Shown piece after piece: positions 54,057 to 63,928 of a stretch of DNA of 64,000 nt. The stretch spans positions 160,161 to 224,160 of the forward strand of contig NZ_RAPZ01000010.1 of NCBI RefSeq assembly GCF_003610375.1, written 5' to 3'. Source of the DNA: Sphingomonas sp. PP-CC-1A-547. GTDB taxonomy: Bacteria > Pseudomonadota > Alphaproteobacteria > Sphingomonadales > Sphingomonadaceae. The notes below the pieces were generated by a model. It was not told the origin of the DNA. It did not search any database and was given only the letters and a program-made list of their open reading frames with translations. Positions within the stretch are counted from its first letter, which is position 1. The number at the start of each line of letters is the position of its first letter. The position numbers and the translations under genes are program-made.

Positions 54057-55118
54057 ATGACCAGCCACGCTCGAAGCACGCCCCCCAAGAATCGAGACAC
54101 GACCGGCAATGCCACACGGATCGCCGATCCCTGCTGGCTAGCGCACCGCTATGATCCGGAACACGACGCCGTGCATCTTGTCGCGGCGGATCGGGCGATG
54201 CGTGGCACAGCGACCTTCCTGACCGACGAACATCTACCCACCACAGCGAACCCCGTCGTCGTCGCCCGACGTGAGACCGTCGCCGCCGTACAGCGTATCG
54301 ATCCGGTCCATTTCATCTTCCATTCGGCCTATTGCTGCTCGACCCTGCTCGCGCGAGCGCTTGATCGCGTCGGGTTCGCGTCGACGTTGAAGGAGCCTCT
54401 GATCCTCAACGATCTGGTCGGTTGGCGACATCGCGGCGGTGATCCCGCTCAGATCGCAGAGGTGCTAAACGACGCGCTTACATTATCGGCGCGTGCTTTC
54501 GTTCCGGGCGAGGCAATGATCATCAAGCCGTCTAACGTCGTCAACGCGTTGGCGCCGACGATGTTGAACCTTCGTCCCGACGCCCGCGCGGTGCTCCTGT
54601 ATGCACCACTTCGCGTGTTCCTGACGTCGATCGCGCGCAAGGGGATGTGGGGGCGGTTATGGGTCCGCGAACTGCTGGCTAAGCAACTCGCCGACCGCAT
54701 GGTCGATCTAGGGTTTGCGCCCGAGGATTACTTCCGGCTGACCGATCTGCAAGCAGCTGCGGTCGGCTGGATCGCACAGGCGGATCTGTTTGCGGCGCTT
54801 GCCCACCGCTTCCCAGGCCGGGTCCGGTCGCTGCAAAGCGAGACGTTGGTCGCGGCGCCCCGCGCGGCGTTGCACGCAATCTGCGATCTATATGCCTTGC
54901 CGATAAACACCGCCACATTGGATGCGCTGGAACATAGCGAAGCCTTTGCGCGCAATGCCAAGGACGGCACGACCTATCGCGCGGCCGACCGCACTCGCGA
55001 GCAGATGGACGGCGCAACCTTGTACGCCGACGAGATCGATAAGGTCCTGATATGGGCCGAAGCCGTCGCGCGCGGTGCCGGGGTGGCGCTTGATCCGCCG
55101 GCGCCACTGCTCGGCTAA
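54057..55118 (+). CDS. Sulfotransferase-like P-loop protein
   Basis: 353 residues from ATG 54057. The nucleotide-loop motif is FIFHSAYCCSTLLARAL, with the Ser/Thr and Leu pattern of the PAPS-binding loop of sulfotransferases; ARAVLLYAPLRVFLTSIARKG matches the strand with the 3'-phosphate-binding Arg and Ser. No signal peptide or membrane helix. It is in the same neighbourhood as two AspH-like hydroxylases and a large TonB-dependent receptor, a grouping seen in sphingomonads. The acceptor is unknown. Confidence 0.7.
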   Translation: MTSHARSTPPKNRDTTGNATRIADPCWLAHRYDPEHDAVHLVAADRAMRGTATFLTDEHLPTTANPVVVARRETVAAVQRIDPVHFIFHSAYCCSTLLARALDRVGFASTLKEPLILNDLVGWRHRGGDPAQIAEVLNDALTLSARAFVPGEAMIIKPSNVVNALAPTMLNLRPDARAVLLYAPLRVFLTSIARKGMWGRLWVRELLAKQLADRMVDLGFAPEDYFRLTDLQAAAVGWIAQADLFAALAHRFPGRVRSLQSETLVAAPRAALHAICDLYALPINTATLDALEHSEAFARNAKDGTTYRAADRTREQMDGATLYADEIDKVLIWAEAVARGAGVALDPPAPLLG

Positions 55119-55208
55119 AAGCCTCGAAGCCAACTCGAGCCCCTGGTCAAACCCATATCAGACGGGCTGGCGAGCACTGTGCCGTTACCGGGTCGCTCGA
55201 GAGCAGAC

Positions 55209-55237
55209 AAAAAAAGGGTGGCTCCGAAGAGCCACCC
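55209..55237 (-). terminator. Intrinsic terminator of the TonB-dependent receptor gene
   Basis: On the minus strand GGGTGGCTC-TTCG-GAGCCACCC is followed by seven T residues: a 9-bp stem, UUCG tetraloop and U-tract. It lies 24 bp after the receptor stop. Confidence 0.95.
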
Positions 55238-55260
55238 CAGAAGTCGGATCGCAACCGATC

Positions 55261-58200
55261 CTAGAAGTGCAGGCGGGCAGCGACCGAGAAGCGACGGCCC
55301 AGCGCGTCGTACGTCGACGGATAGGTGTTACCGCTGTTGAAGCTGGTGGAGCCAACCGTCGAACCGACGAGCGGCGGCTGCTTGTCGAACAGGTTGGCCA
55401 CCGTCACGGTCAGGTCGAAATTCTCGGCAACACCGATCCGCGTTGCCAGATCGATGTAATCGTACGCTGGAATACGCGTGAAATCGACGGCCTGACCAGC
55501 AAGCGCGCCACCCGAAAGATTGCCAGCGAAGGCCTGCCCGTTGCCGTTGGCGATATCGTCCGGCTCCTGACGAACACCATCGATGTGGCGCCACAGAACC
55601 GACAGGTCGATGTTGTTGTCGACCGTGAAGGTCGCACGCGTGTTCCAGGTGAATTCCGGCTGGATCGAACCAGAGCCCCCTGCAACCGCGCTGGCAGCGC
55701 CACCGCAGTTGATCGAGTAATAGCCGATGCATTCACGATTGATGAGGCCGGGCGCTGCCTGGAAGGTGGAGGAGTTCGCCCAGCTACCCTGGAACGCCAG
55801 CGCCATCTTAACGCCCTCGATCAGCGGCGTACGATAGGTCACGTTGAGATCGATACCGTCGGTCTTGACCGTCCCGAGATTCGAGATTGCCGCGACCAGA
55901 CCACGGGTGGTCGCCGGATCGCCATCCAGACCGCCCGTCACCGGGTTGCGCGAGATCGCAAGGCAAGCCGGGCTCGTTGCGCTTGCAGCACCCAGATTGT
56001 CGAAGCACGCCGAGATGAGATCGCCAGGAGCATACTGGGAGATCGCACCCTTGATCTTGATGTTGAAGTAATCGACCGTGATCGACAGCCCGCGAATGAA
56101 GCTAGTTGGCTGGATCACGACACCAAGTGTGTAGCTGTCCGACTTCTCAGGACGAAGCGCGATGTTGCCACCGGAGGTGATGTTCGCCTGCCCTGCCGTC
56201 GGGTTGGTGATCAGCCCGATCGTCGACGCCGGCGCGCCCTGCGCAAGGCAGACTGCGCGGAGGTTCGCATTGTTGACCGGCGCCGCACCCGCGCAACGAT
56301 CGGTCGACAGATTGGTGAGGCCCGTATTCACCGGCGAGAACAGTTCGCTGATGTTCGGAGCCCGCACGGCACGCTGATACGTCCCGCGCAGTTTCAGACC
56401 GGTTGCCGGCTCCCAGCTACGGCCGCCCTTGTAGGTGGTGGTGTTGAACGTCGGCGACGAGTCGGCAAGGATCTTGTAGTGCGAATAGCGGACGCCTGCT
56501 TCGAGAGTGAGGCTCTGGAAGAAAGGCTTGTCCTGGATCAGGGGCGCAATCAACTCGCCGAAGCCTTCGCTTACCTCATAGCCACCGTCGATGTTCGGCG
56601 CGGCGCCACCGGCACCACCGAGTTCGCCGGCGGTCTGCGCCAGCGTGTCCGAGCGCTGCGACGCACGATATTTGCGGTATTCGCCGCCAGCCGCAAAGCC
56701 AATTGCATCGCTTGCGAATGGCGAGGCAAAGCCGAAATCGCCGTTCAGAACCGCACGGGCCTGCGCCAGCGACGTCCGGACGGTCGTCGTGCTTTCGCCC
56801 GTGATGTAGTTGGTCATCGCCGGGGTAATCGAACCGTCTGCGCCGAAAATGTTGAGCGGAACGCAGCCGCTACCGGCGGTGATCGCCGCACCCTGTGGCG
56901 CATTGCCCAGGCAAGACGTGGTGTTGGTTGCATATACTGCCGAGCGGACTCGCGACGTCAGGACATAGCCCTGAAGCGTTTGAGTATTCTCGGATTCGCC
57001 ATAACCACCCGAGACATCAAGCTTGATGCCTTCCGTGAGGCCGACCTTCACACCAACGCGATAATCGAAGATCGTCGTCTGGTAGTTCGAGATGCGCGGA
57101 CCGACCTCGGTCGTACGCCGCGACAGGTTGGTCGTGATCGTGCGGAAGTTCGGATCGGTCGGGCTGGTCGCTGCAGCAGCAGCCGTGCACTGCGCTGCCG
57201 TGATTCCGGCGGCCGTGCAGAACTGCGAACGCGCTGCTGCTGGGAGATAGGGGTTCGACAGCGGGACAACCACCGACGAGTTGAAGACGCCCGACGGCGC
57301 GATGATCGTGTCGACGGTGTTCTTCGAGAACAGGCCACGGGTATAGACTTCGACCGTGTCCGACACGGCGTAATGGCCTGCGCCATACATGTTGAAACGC
57401 TCGAACGGCGTCTGGAAGATGTTGTACGGGTTGAAGTTGAACGGCGTTACCGCCGTCGACAGTGCGCCCGTGGTCGGGTTGATCTGACGGCGACCGCCGA
57501 GCGTGAACACGGATGGAGTGGTCGTACCCGAGCCGCTCGATGCGCCCGAGAACGAATCGTAGTTCTGGATCGAGTAAGGCCGGTCCCCCTGATAGACGGG
57601 ATCCGATTGCTGATAGCCGACCGAGAAGACCGCGTTGCCACGACCATCGTCGAAATTCGCGCCGATCGTGATATCGCCGCGGAAATACGCGCCATCGCCA
57701 CGCTCGGTGATCTGGTTGGACACCGATGCGTCGATCCCGGAGAAATCCGAGCGGGTAATGAAGTTGACGACGCCGGACACTGCATCAGCGCCGTAAGTCG
57801 TCGCCGCGCCGCCGGTCAGCATGTCGACGCGCTCGACCAATGCGAGCGGAATGTTGTTCAAATCGACGCGACCCAACAGGCCCGACGGAGCGATACGATT
57901 GCCGTCGATCAAAACGACGTTACGGAACGACCCCAGACCGCGAAGATCGACATACGATGCGCCGCCATTGCCGTTGTTGACGGCCGAACCGATGCTCGGC
58001 GTTGCGCCCGGCAACGTGCGAAGAACGTCTTCGGCCGTGTTCGACTGGCGGAGCCTGATTTCTTCCTGGCCAACGACCTGAACAGGTGCCGACGCAATCA
58101 GCGCAGGGTTCTTGATCAGCGAGCCCGTGACGACGATGTCGCCCTGGCTGTTATCATTGACAGGGGCCGCTTCCGACGTCGTCATGCCGACTTCGCCCTG

Positions 58201-58359
58201 GGCGTTCGCGCCCGGCGTGGTCGCCTGGGTTGCGGTCGCGCCGCCAGCGCGGATTCCCGAATTGTCACCCTGGACTTGTGCGAACGCTGGTGTGGCAAGC
58301 GTCGCCGCTCCCATGAGCAGCGTGGTCGCAAGCAGGTGTGCACGAGCAACAGATGTCAT
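55261..58359 (-). CDS. OAR-like TonB-dependent outer-membrane receptor
   Basis: 1032 residues from ATG 58359, with AAGGGG six bases before it. A signal peptide (ATTLLMGAATLATPAFA) precedes a linker with repeated Gly/Ala/Thr and the plug (GDIVVTGSLIKNPAL, EDVLRTLPGATPSIG, YVDLRGLGSFRNVVLIDGNR, GGAATTYGADAVSGVVNFI). The rest is a 22-strand barrel, ending RRFSVAARLHF with the terminal Phe of outer-membrane proteins. There is no STN signalling domain, so it transports but probably does not signal. Ligand unknown; the adjacent hydroxylases and sulfotransferase suggest a peptide or modified small molecule. Confidence 0.93.
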   Translation of the reverse strand: MTSVARAHLLATTLLMGAATLATPAFAQVQGDNSGIRAGGATATQATTPGANAQGEVGMTTSEAAPVNDNSQGDIVVTGSLIKNPALIASAPVQVVGQEEIRLRQSNTAEDVLRTLPGATPSIGSAVNNGNGGASYVDLRGLGSFRNVVLIDGNRIAPSGLLGRVDLNNIPLALVERVDMLTGGAATTYGADAVSGVVNFITRSDFSGIDASVSNQITERGDGAYFRGDITIGANFDDGRGNAVFSVGYQQSDPVYQGDRPYSIQNYDSFSGASSGSGTTTPSVFTLGGRRQINPTTGALSTAVTPFNFNPYNIFQTPFERFNMYGAGHYAVSDTVEVYTRGLFSKNTVDTIIAPSGVFNSSVVVPLSNPYLPAAARSQFCTAAGITAAQCTAAAAATSPTDPNFRTITTNLSRRTTEVGPRISNYQTTIFDYRVGVKVGLTEGIKLDVSGGYGESENTQTLQGYVLTSRVRSAVYATNTTSCLGNAPQGAAITAGSGCVPLNIFGADGSITPAMTNYITGESTTTVRTSLAQARAVLNGDFGFASPFASDAIGFAAGGEYRKYRASQRSDTLAQTAGELGGAGGAAPNIDGGYEVSEGFGELIAPLIQDKPFFQSLTLEAGVRYSHYKILADSSPTFNTTTYKGGRSWEPATGLKLRGTYQRAVRAPNISELFSPVNTGLTNLSTDRCAGAAPVNNANLRAVCLAQGAPASTIGLITNPTAGQANITSGGNIALRPEKSDSYTLGVVIQPTSFIRGLSITVDYFNIKIKGAISQYAPGDLISACFDNLGAASATSPACLAISRNPVTGGLDGDPATTRGLVAAISNLGTVKTDGIDLNVTYRTPLIEGVKMALAFQGSWANSSTFQAAPGLINRECIGYYSINCGGAASAVAGGSGSIQPEFTWNTRATFTVDNNIDLSVLWRHIDGVRQEPDDIANGNGQAFAGNLSGGALAGQAVDFTRIPAYDYIDLATRIGVAENFDLTVTVANLFDKQPPLVGSTVGSTSFNSGNTYPSTYDALGRRFSVAARLHF

Positions 58360-58578
58360 ATTAGCCCCTTTTTGCCGGCGTATCGCCGTGCATTTGCCCC
58401 CGGAAAAGAACCGGCTCGGGAAGGGTGTATCGATCGCCATTACTGCACTGCAACGATTATCGTCGATTCGGCCCTTTTGGGTTCCGTTTGCGACAGTAGA
58501 GTGACATAAGCGCAACATAGTGTCCCCCGCCGGTGTCAACCGATAGATTCTTTCCTTTATTCGTCTCGAGGTAGTCCA

Positions 58579-59118
58579 ATGCGTGATTTGCGTGCCTATT
58601 GCGTTCCGTTTGCACTCCTCGCTCTGGCGGGCGTCTCCTGCGGTGCACCGGCGACTGCCGCCCCCGATCGGACCTCGTCGCGAACATTGGACGCGCTTGC
58701 CGAATGCCAGCAGGTTGCGACCGATGCTGCTCGGCTGTCATGCTTTGACGCAGCCGCTCGCGAGATAGCGAGCGCGCGCAAGTCCGGCAGTTTGCTGGCG
58801 CTGGACCGCGCGGCTGTCGTCGAGCGTAAACAGCAGCGATTCGGGCTCGCAGATGCGGCAAAAAACCCCCTTGGCGGCGGCGAGGCCGACCGGCTCACGA
58901 GGGTTACCGAGGTGAAGACGACGATCACCGGTGTGAAGGCGTCAAGTTACGCGCGTTTCCTAATCCAGCTGGCCAACAATACGGCGTGGGAGACAATCGA
59001 GCCTTTGACGCTCGCACCGCGCCCCGGCACTGCGGTCATCATCAAGCAGTCTGGCTTCGGTGGGTTCAAAGCGTTGATTGACGGCGAACGACCGGTTTTG
59101 GTGAAGCGTCAGCGCTAG
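58579..59118 (+). CDS. Secreted protein of unknown function
   Basis: 179 residues: a signal peptide (VPFALLALAGVSCGAPATAA), then LAECQQVATDAARLSCFDAAAREIA, a Cys-x(13)-Cys segment (key part ECQQVATDAARLSCFD) that recurs in small envelope proteins of proteobacteria, including some linked to type VI secretion (VasI-like). The C-terminal half is beta-rich (RFLIQLANNTAWETIEPL). No type VI genes are near, so no role is assigned. It is divergent from the receptor gene. Confidence 0.65.
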   Translation: MRDLRAYCVPFALLALAGVSCGAPATAAPDRTSSRTLDALAECQQVATDAARLSCFDAAAREIASARKSGSLLALDRAAVVERKQQRFGLADAAKNPLGGGEADRLTRVTEVKTTITGVKASSYARFLIQLANNTAWETIEPLTLAPRPGTAVIIKQSGFGGFKALIDGERPVLVKRQR

Positions 59119-59327
59119 TGACTGTGGCAACATAAGCCAAAGTGCGTCTCTTGGATTTCACTGCCAGAGTTACCAGGTACGAACCCGCGATCACGGACGA
59201 TTTAGACCCGCTACGGATGCCTGGCGGTCGCGGCGCGAGGTCTTTGAACGGCGTAGTCACGACACCGTCTTGCCGCAGGTCGGCCAAGCGCTAAGCAGGG
59301 GCAACCGCTGTTCTGCCGGAGCCCTCA

Positions 59328-61250
59328 ATGCGTCTTACCGTCACCGCCGCCCTTCTTCTCGCGACCGCCGCGCCTGCGTCCGCGCAGACGCTCCACCAAT
59401 ATGGCGGGCTCGCACTATCTCCCGCGGGCGATCGCATCGCGACCATCGAGAGCAGCGGCGGGCACGGGGTAGTGACGCTGCGCAACGTCGCCGACGGGCG
59501 CGTGCTGCGGACGATCGATCCGTGCGCGACGTGCAGCTATGGGGGGCTGACCTTCGCGCCCAACGGCGACCTGGTGTTCCTGGTCCGCGACACCGCCGCA
59601 GGTAACGTCCGGCTGTCTTACGCCGACGCCAAGGCGACGCGCACCGTCGCGACCATAGCCGGTATCGCGCAGACGCCGCGTGTGTCGCCCGACGGCAAGC
59701 GGATCGCGCTGCTGGTGACGCTCGGTGCCGCCAAGGAGTCGGGCGCGACGCAGGCCGGCGTCCGGATGATCGGCGAGATCGGCGAGAAGAGCGATGAGCA
59801 ACGCCTCGCCGTGTTCGACATCGCCAAGGCGACGACGACGGTGACGCCGCTCTCGCCGGCGGGGCGCTACGTCTACGAATATGACTGGACGCCCGATGGC
59901 CGCGGGTTCGTCGCGACGACCGCGCTCGGCAATGGCGACAACAACTGGTGGGTCGCGACGCTCGACGCGATCGACGCGCAAACCGGCGCGGTCCGCTCGA
60001 TTGCCAAGCCGACGACGCAGATCAACCAGCCGCGTGTGTCCCCTGACGGCCGCACCGTCGCCTATGTCGGCGGCCTGATGAGCGACTTCGGATCGATCGG
60101 CGGCGACGTCTTCACGGTCGGGCTGGAGGGCGGCACCCCGCGCAACGTCACCGCCGGCGCCAAGTCGACGGTGACGACGATCGCCTGGACCCGCGGTGGC
60201 CTGCGCACCGTAACGCTGGCCGGCGACCAGATGCAGTTCGGCACGCTCACGCCCGGCCAGTCGGTCGCGCCGGGGTTTGCCAAGCCGGCAAGCTCGAGCG
60301 CAGGCGATGGCCGCGCCGTGTTCTCAGCGGACGGGCGGATCGCTGCCGCCGTGGTACAAGATTACGAGCACGCACCGGCGATCTACGCAGGTCCGCTCAC
60401 CCCCCAGGGACAGGGCGTGAAGCAGATCACACACGACAACGACGCGATGCCCGCACTCGCCGCCGCACGGAGCATCAGCTGGCAGAACGAGGGCTTCGAC
60501 GTCCAGGGCTGGCTCCTCGCACCCCGCCCCGCCTCGGGCACCGCGCCGGCTGGCAAGGCGCCGATGATCACGATCGTCCACGGCGGCCCATCGGCGGCCT
60601 CGACGCCCGGCTATCTCTATCCGACCTCGCTCAACGCCGCGCTGGTCAAGGCGGGCTATTACGTCTTCCTGCCCAATCCCCGCGGCAGCTACGGCCAGGG
60701 CGAGGCGTTCACCGCCGCGAACAAGCGCGACTTCGGCGGTGGCGACTTGCGCGACGTGCTGGCCGGCGTCGATGCGGTCGAACGCGTCGCGCCGGTCGAC
60801 GACAAGCGCCTCGGCCTCGGCGGATGCAGCTATGGCGGGTTCATGGCGATGTGGGCCAACACGCAGACCAACCGCTTCAAGGGCATCGTCGCCGGCGCCG
60901 GCCTGTCGAACTGGGTCAGCTATTACGGCACCAACGGCATCGACCAGTGGCTGCTGCCGTTCTTCGGCAAGTCGATGTACGACGACATGAAGGCGTATGA
61001 GGACGTCTCCGCGATCTATCATGCGAAGACCGCCCGGACGCCAACGTTCATATATGTCGGCGAGCGCGATATCGAGGTGCCGCCGACCCAGTCGATCGAA
61101 TGGTGGCACGCGCTGAAGGATCAGAACGTCCCCGTCAGCCTCGTGATCTATCCCGACGCCGGCCACTGCGTGACGAGCCCCGAACAGTCGGCAGACGTCC
61201 GCCAGCGGTCGATCGCGTGGTTCGACAAATACGTGAAGAACGCAAAGTAG
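59328..61250 (+). CDS. S9-family prolyl-oligopeptidase-like peptidase
   Basis: 640 residues with a signal peptide (LTVTAALLLATAAPASA). Residues about 25-370 form a beta-propeller (repeats such as GGLALSPAGDRIATI and GGLTFAPNGDLVFLV); about 390-640 is the alpha/beta-hydrolase domain with the nucleophile Ser501 in GGCSYGGFMAMW, an Asp/Glu candidate in YVGERDIEVPP and the His in YPDAGHCVTSPEQS. GGAG lies before the ATG. It probably cleaves short peptides in the periplasm. The next gene follows after 38 bp and may be co-transcribed. Confidence 0.92.
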   Translation: MRLTVTAALLLATAAPASAQTLHQYGGLALSPAGDRIATIESSGGHGVVTLRNVADGRVLRTIDPCATCSYGGLTFAPNGDLVFLVRDTAAGNVRLSYADAKATRTVATIAGIAQTPRVSPDGKRIALLVTLGAAKESGATQAGVRMIGEIGEKSDEQRLAVFDIAKATTTVTPLSPAGRYVYEYDWTPDGRGFVATTALGNGDNNWWVATLDAIDAQTGAVRSIAKPTTQINQPRVSPDGRTVAYVGGLMSDFGSIGGDVFTVGLEGGTPRNVTAGAKSTVTTIAWTRGGLRTVTLAGDQMQFGTLTPGQSVAPGFAKPASSSAGDGRAVFSADGRIAAAVVQDYEHAPAIYAGPLTPQGQGVKQITHDNDAMPALAAARSISWQNEGFDVQGWLLAPRPASGTAPAGKAPMITIVHGGPSAASTPGYLYPTSLNAALVKAGYYVFLPNPRGSYGQGEAFTAANKRDFGGGDLRDVLAGVDAVERVAPVDDKRLGLGGCSYGGFMAMWANTQTNRFKGIVAGAGLSNWVSYYGTNGIDQWLLPFFGKSMYDDMKAYEDVSAIYHAKTARTPTFIYVGERDIEVPPTQSIEWWHALKDQNVPVSLVIYPDAGHCVTSPEQSADVRQRSIAWFDKYVKNAK

Positions 61251-61288
61251 CGTCTGGGCGGCCGGGCGGCTTCGGGCTAGGCAGGCAC

Positions 61289-62269
61289 ATGCCGCAGAAC
61301 CGTTATTACCAGGGTCCCCCGTCCGACCATTTCGATGGTCTGCGGTTCTTCAATCCGGGGCAGGCGCCGACCGATCGCGGCCTGAAAGACGTGCTGCGGT
61401 GGAAGCTGGCGCGCGGTGTCGCGAAATGGCCGCGCTCGGTGCCGGTCACGCCGGCCAAGCCCGACGCGCGCATCGACGGGATCCGTGTCACGATGATCGG
61501 GCACGCCTCGATGCTGATCCAGGTGGCCGGGCTCAACATCCTGACCGACCCGATCTGGTCGGAGCGCGCGAGCCCGGTCTCGTTCGCCGGGCCAAAGCGC
61601 GTCGCGGCGCCCGGCATCGCCTTCGACGACCTGCCGCCGATCGACGTCGTCCTCATCAGCCACTGCCATTACGACCATTTCGACGTTGCCACTTTGCGCA
61701 GGCTCCAGGTGGCGCATACGCCCCTGTTCGTACTCCCACTCGGCAACGATACGATCTTGCGCGCCGCGGTGCGCGACGCCCGGTGTGTCGTCGGCGACTG
61801 GTGGGATCGCCTGCCGATCGGCGACGGCATCGCCACTACGATCACCCCCGCCTATCACTGGGCGAACCGCTGGCCGAGCGACGTCCGGATGGCGCTATGG
61901 GCAGGGCACTGGCTCGACACACCAGCCGGTGCGATCTGGTTCGCGGGCGATACCGCGTACGGCAATGGCGCGATCTTCGGCCAGATCCGCGAGCGTCTCG
62001 GCGCGCCCGACGTCGCGCTGATCCCGATCGGCGCCTACGCCCCGCGCTGGTTCATGGCCGGGCAGCATGTCGATCCCGCCGAGGCGGTGCGGATCTTCGG
62101 CGAGGTCGACGCGAAACAGGCGCTCGGCATCCATTGGGGCACGTTCCAGCTGACCGACGAAGCACGCGACGCGCCGCAAATCGCGCTGGGCGAGGCGCTG
62201 GACGCAGCGACGATACCCCGCGAAAAGTTTGTCGCGGCACCACCCGGCGGCGTCTTCGATTTCGGCTGA
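61289..62269 (+). CDS. MBL-fold metallo-hydrolase (NAPE-PLD-like)
   Basis: 326 residues. The metallo-beta-lactamase motif HCHYDHFD provides four zinc ligands; other zinc ligands are in ITPAYHWANRW, AIWFAGDTAYG and ALGIHWGTFQL. The early segment VTMIGHASMLIQ is typical of the NAPE-phospholipase-D/ULaG-like branch. There is no signal peptide. ATG 61289 is used; the upstream frame extension lies inside the peptidase gene. A phosphodiesterase or lactonase role is likely, but the substrate is unknown. Confidence 0.88.
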   Translation: MPQNRYYQGPPSDHFDGLRFFNPGQAPTDRGLKDVLRWKLARGVAKWPRSVPVTPAKPDARIDGIRVTMIGHASMLIQVAGLNILTDPIWSERASPVSFAGPKRVAAPGIAFDDLPPIDVVLISHCHYDHFDVATLRRLQVAHTPLFVLPLGNDTILRAAVRDARCVVGDWWDRLPIGDGIATTITPAYHWANRWPSDVRMALWAGHWLDTPAGAIWFAGDTAYGNGAIFGQIRERLGAPDVALIPIGAYAPRWFMAGQHVDPAEAVRIFGEVDAKQALGIHWGTFQLTDEARDAPQIALGEALDAATIPREKFVAAPPGGVFDFG

Positions 62270-62347
62270 TCGACGGGAGCCGAACCCAGGAACCGAGAAA
62301 TCTGCCGCTAATGTGAGCCCATCGAACGGTCCAAACGTTATCCACCG

Positions 62348-63928
62348 ATGACAGTACGAAATTTACGGGTGCGGCTCGCCACGGGTTGCATGCCGGTCTT
62401 GGCTCTGGCGCTCGGTGGATTTGCTCCCGCGCCGAAGCCCATCGTCCCAACAAAGGCCATCGCGGAAGGCCAGCCCCGCACCGCATCGAAGTCGGCACCA
62501 AAGGCAGTTGGCAAGGCCACTCCGACCAAGGCGACTTGGACTGCGGCAAACATCGCGGCCTTCGATCAAATCCTTGCCAACCGTGCGCGCCACGGCCTCG
62601 ATCGGGTCGAGTTCCTTCCCGCACCCGCCGACGGCGCTCCGCCCGTCGACTATGCCGCGCGAACCAAGGCCGCACTCGACTATGCCGGCGCGCTCGCACA
62701 GGGCCGCGTCGACCCCGCCTCACTGCATCAGGTCTACACGCTGCCCCGCCCCAAGGTCGATCTCGCCACCGGGCTGTCGCGCGCGCTGGCCAAGGGCGAT
62801 CTCGTCGCCTGGTTCGACGGTCTCCCACCGCAGGATGCCGAGTATAAACAACTCTCCGACGCGTATCTCGCGTTCAGCGCCAAGGCGTCGACCGCAACGC
62901 CGGTACAGGGGATCCCCTCCGGCGTCATCCGCGTCGGCAACCGCGACGCGCGCGTCGCCACGATCGTCGAGCAGCTCGCGGAGAGCGGATATCTTCCCTC
63001 GTCGACCGACCCGCTCGCCGTAGCGCCCGTACCGAAGCCCATTTCGCCGACGGCGACCACGCCGACGACCGCTGCACCAATGATCTACACGCAGGCAATA
63101 GCCGAGGCGCTGAAAGGGCTGCAGACCGACTACGGCATCGCCGCAGACGGCGTGGTCGGACCGGAGACGTTGAAGGTACTGAACCTTGGTGCGGGCGATC
63201 GTGCGCGCGCGCTCGCGGTCGGGCTCGAACGGCGGCGGTGGCTGGCACGAACGCCGCCGCCCACGCGGATCGACGTCAACACCGCCGCCGCACAGCTTCG
63301 CTACTACCGCGACGGCACGATGATCGATCAGCGCAAGGTGATCGTCGGCGAACCCGGCCGCGAGACCCCGGCGCTGTCGTCGCCGATCTATCGGCTGGTT
63401 GCCAATCCCACCTGGACCGTGCCCAAATCGATCCAGAACGGCGAGATGGCCAATGTCGGCGAGGAGTATCTGACTGCGCACAACATGGTCGTCCGCGATG
63501 GCTGGATCGTCCAGCAGCCGGGGCCGAGCAATGCGCTAGGCATGGTCAAGTTCGACATGGCGAACGATCAGGCGATCTATCTTCACGACACCTCCGCGCC
63601 GGGCTTGTTCGATCGCAGCCAGCGTCATCTTAGCCATGGTTGCGTCCGCGTCGAGGATGCGTTGGGGTTCGCGCGTATCCTTGCGGAGGACGAAGGCGTC
63701 GGCGAGGCGTGGCAGACGGCGCAGGATTCGGGCGAGACGAGCTTCGTGCCCCTGCCCCGCCGCATCCCGGTCCGGCTGCTGTACCACAACGTCTATGTCG
63801 ACGACGTCGGCAAGGTCGCGTTTCGGACCGATCCTTACGGCTGGAACGATCCGATCGCGGAGCAACTCGGCTTCGCCAAGGCAGCCGCCAAACGGGCCGA
63901 GGCGCAGGCGATCGATATCGGGCCTTAA
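62348..63928 (+). CDS. YcbB-type L,D-transpeptidase
   Basis: 526 residues. A signal peptide opens the protein. A scaffold domain (about 55-200, FDQILANRARHGLDRVEF, VDPASLHQVYTLPRP) is followed by a peptidoglycan-binding motif (about 240-280, ALKGLQTDYGIAADGVVG) and the YkuD catalytic domain with HDTSAPGLFDRSQRHLSHGC..., the nucleophile Cys in SHGCVRVED. The reaction is formation of 3-3 crosslinks or lipoprotein attachment in the periplasm. The stop overlaps a possible minus-strand gene end by 4 bp. Confidence 0.93.
   Translation: MTVRNLRVRLATGCMPVLALALGGFAPAPKPIVPTKAIAEGQPRTASKSAPKAVGKATPTKATWTAANIAAFDQILANRARHGLDRVEFLPAPADGAPPVDYAARTKAALDYAGALAQGRVDPASLHQVYTLPRPKVDLATGLSRALAKGDLVAWFDGLPPQDAEYKQLSDAYLAFSAKASTATPVQGIPSGVIRVGNRDARVATIVEQLAESGYLPSSTDPLAVAPVPKPISPTATTPTTAAPMIYTQAIAEALKGLQTDYGIAADGVVGPETLKVLNLGAGDRARALAVGLERRRWLARTPPPTRIDVNTAAAQLRYYRDGTMIDQRKVIVGEPGRETPALSSPIYRLVANPTWTVPKSIQNGEMANVGEEYLTAHNMVVRDGWIVQQPGPSNALGMVKFDMANDQAIYLHDTSAPGLFDRSQRHLSHGCVRVEDALGFARILAEDEGVGEAWQTAQDSGETSFVPLPRRIPVRLLYHNVYVDDVGKVAFRTDPYGWNDPIAEQLGFAKAAAKRAEAQAIDIGP

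Noticed and set aside
55075..58509. Long plus-strand frame opposite the TonB-dependent receptor gene
   Set aside because: Composition of repeated Arg/Asp/Val is typical of antisense of a Gly/Asn/Thr-rich barrel; the minus-strand gene has signal peptide, plug and terminal Phe.
59066..59287. Minus-strand frame of 73 residues between the secreted protein and peptidase genes
   Set aside because: It looks somewhat protein-like but overlaps the end of the upstream gene, has no ribosome site, and matches nothing known to me.
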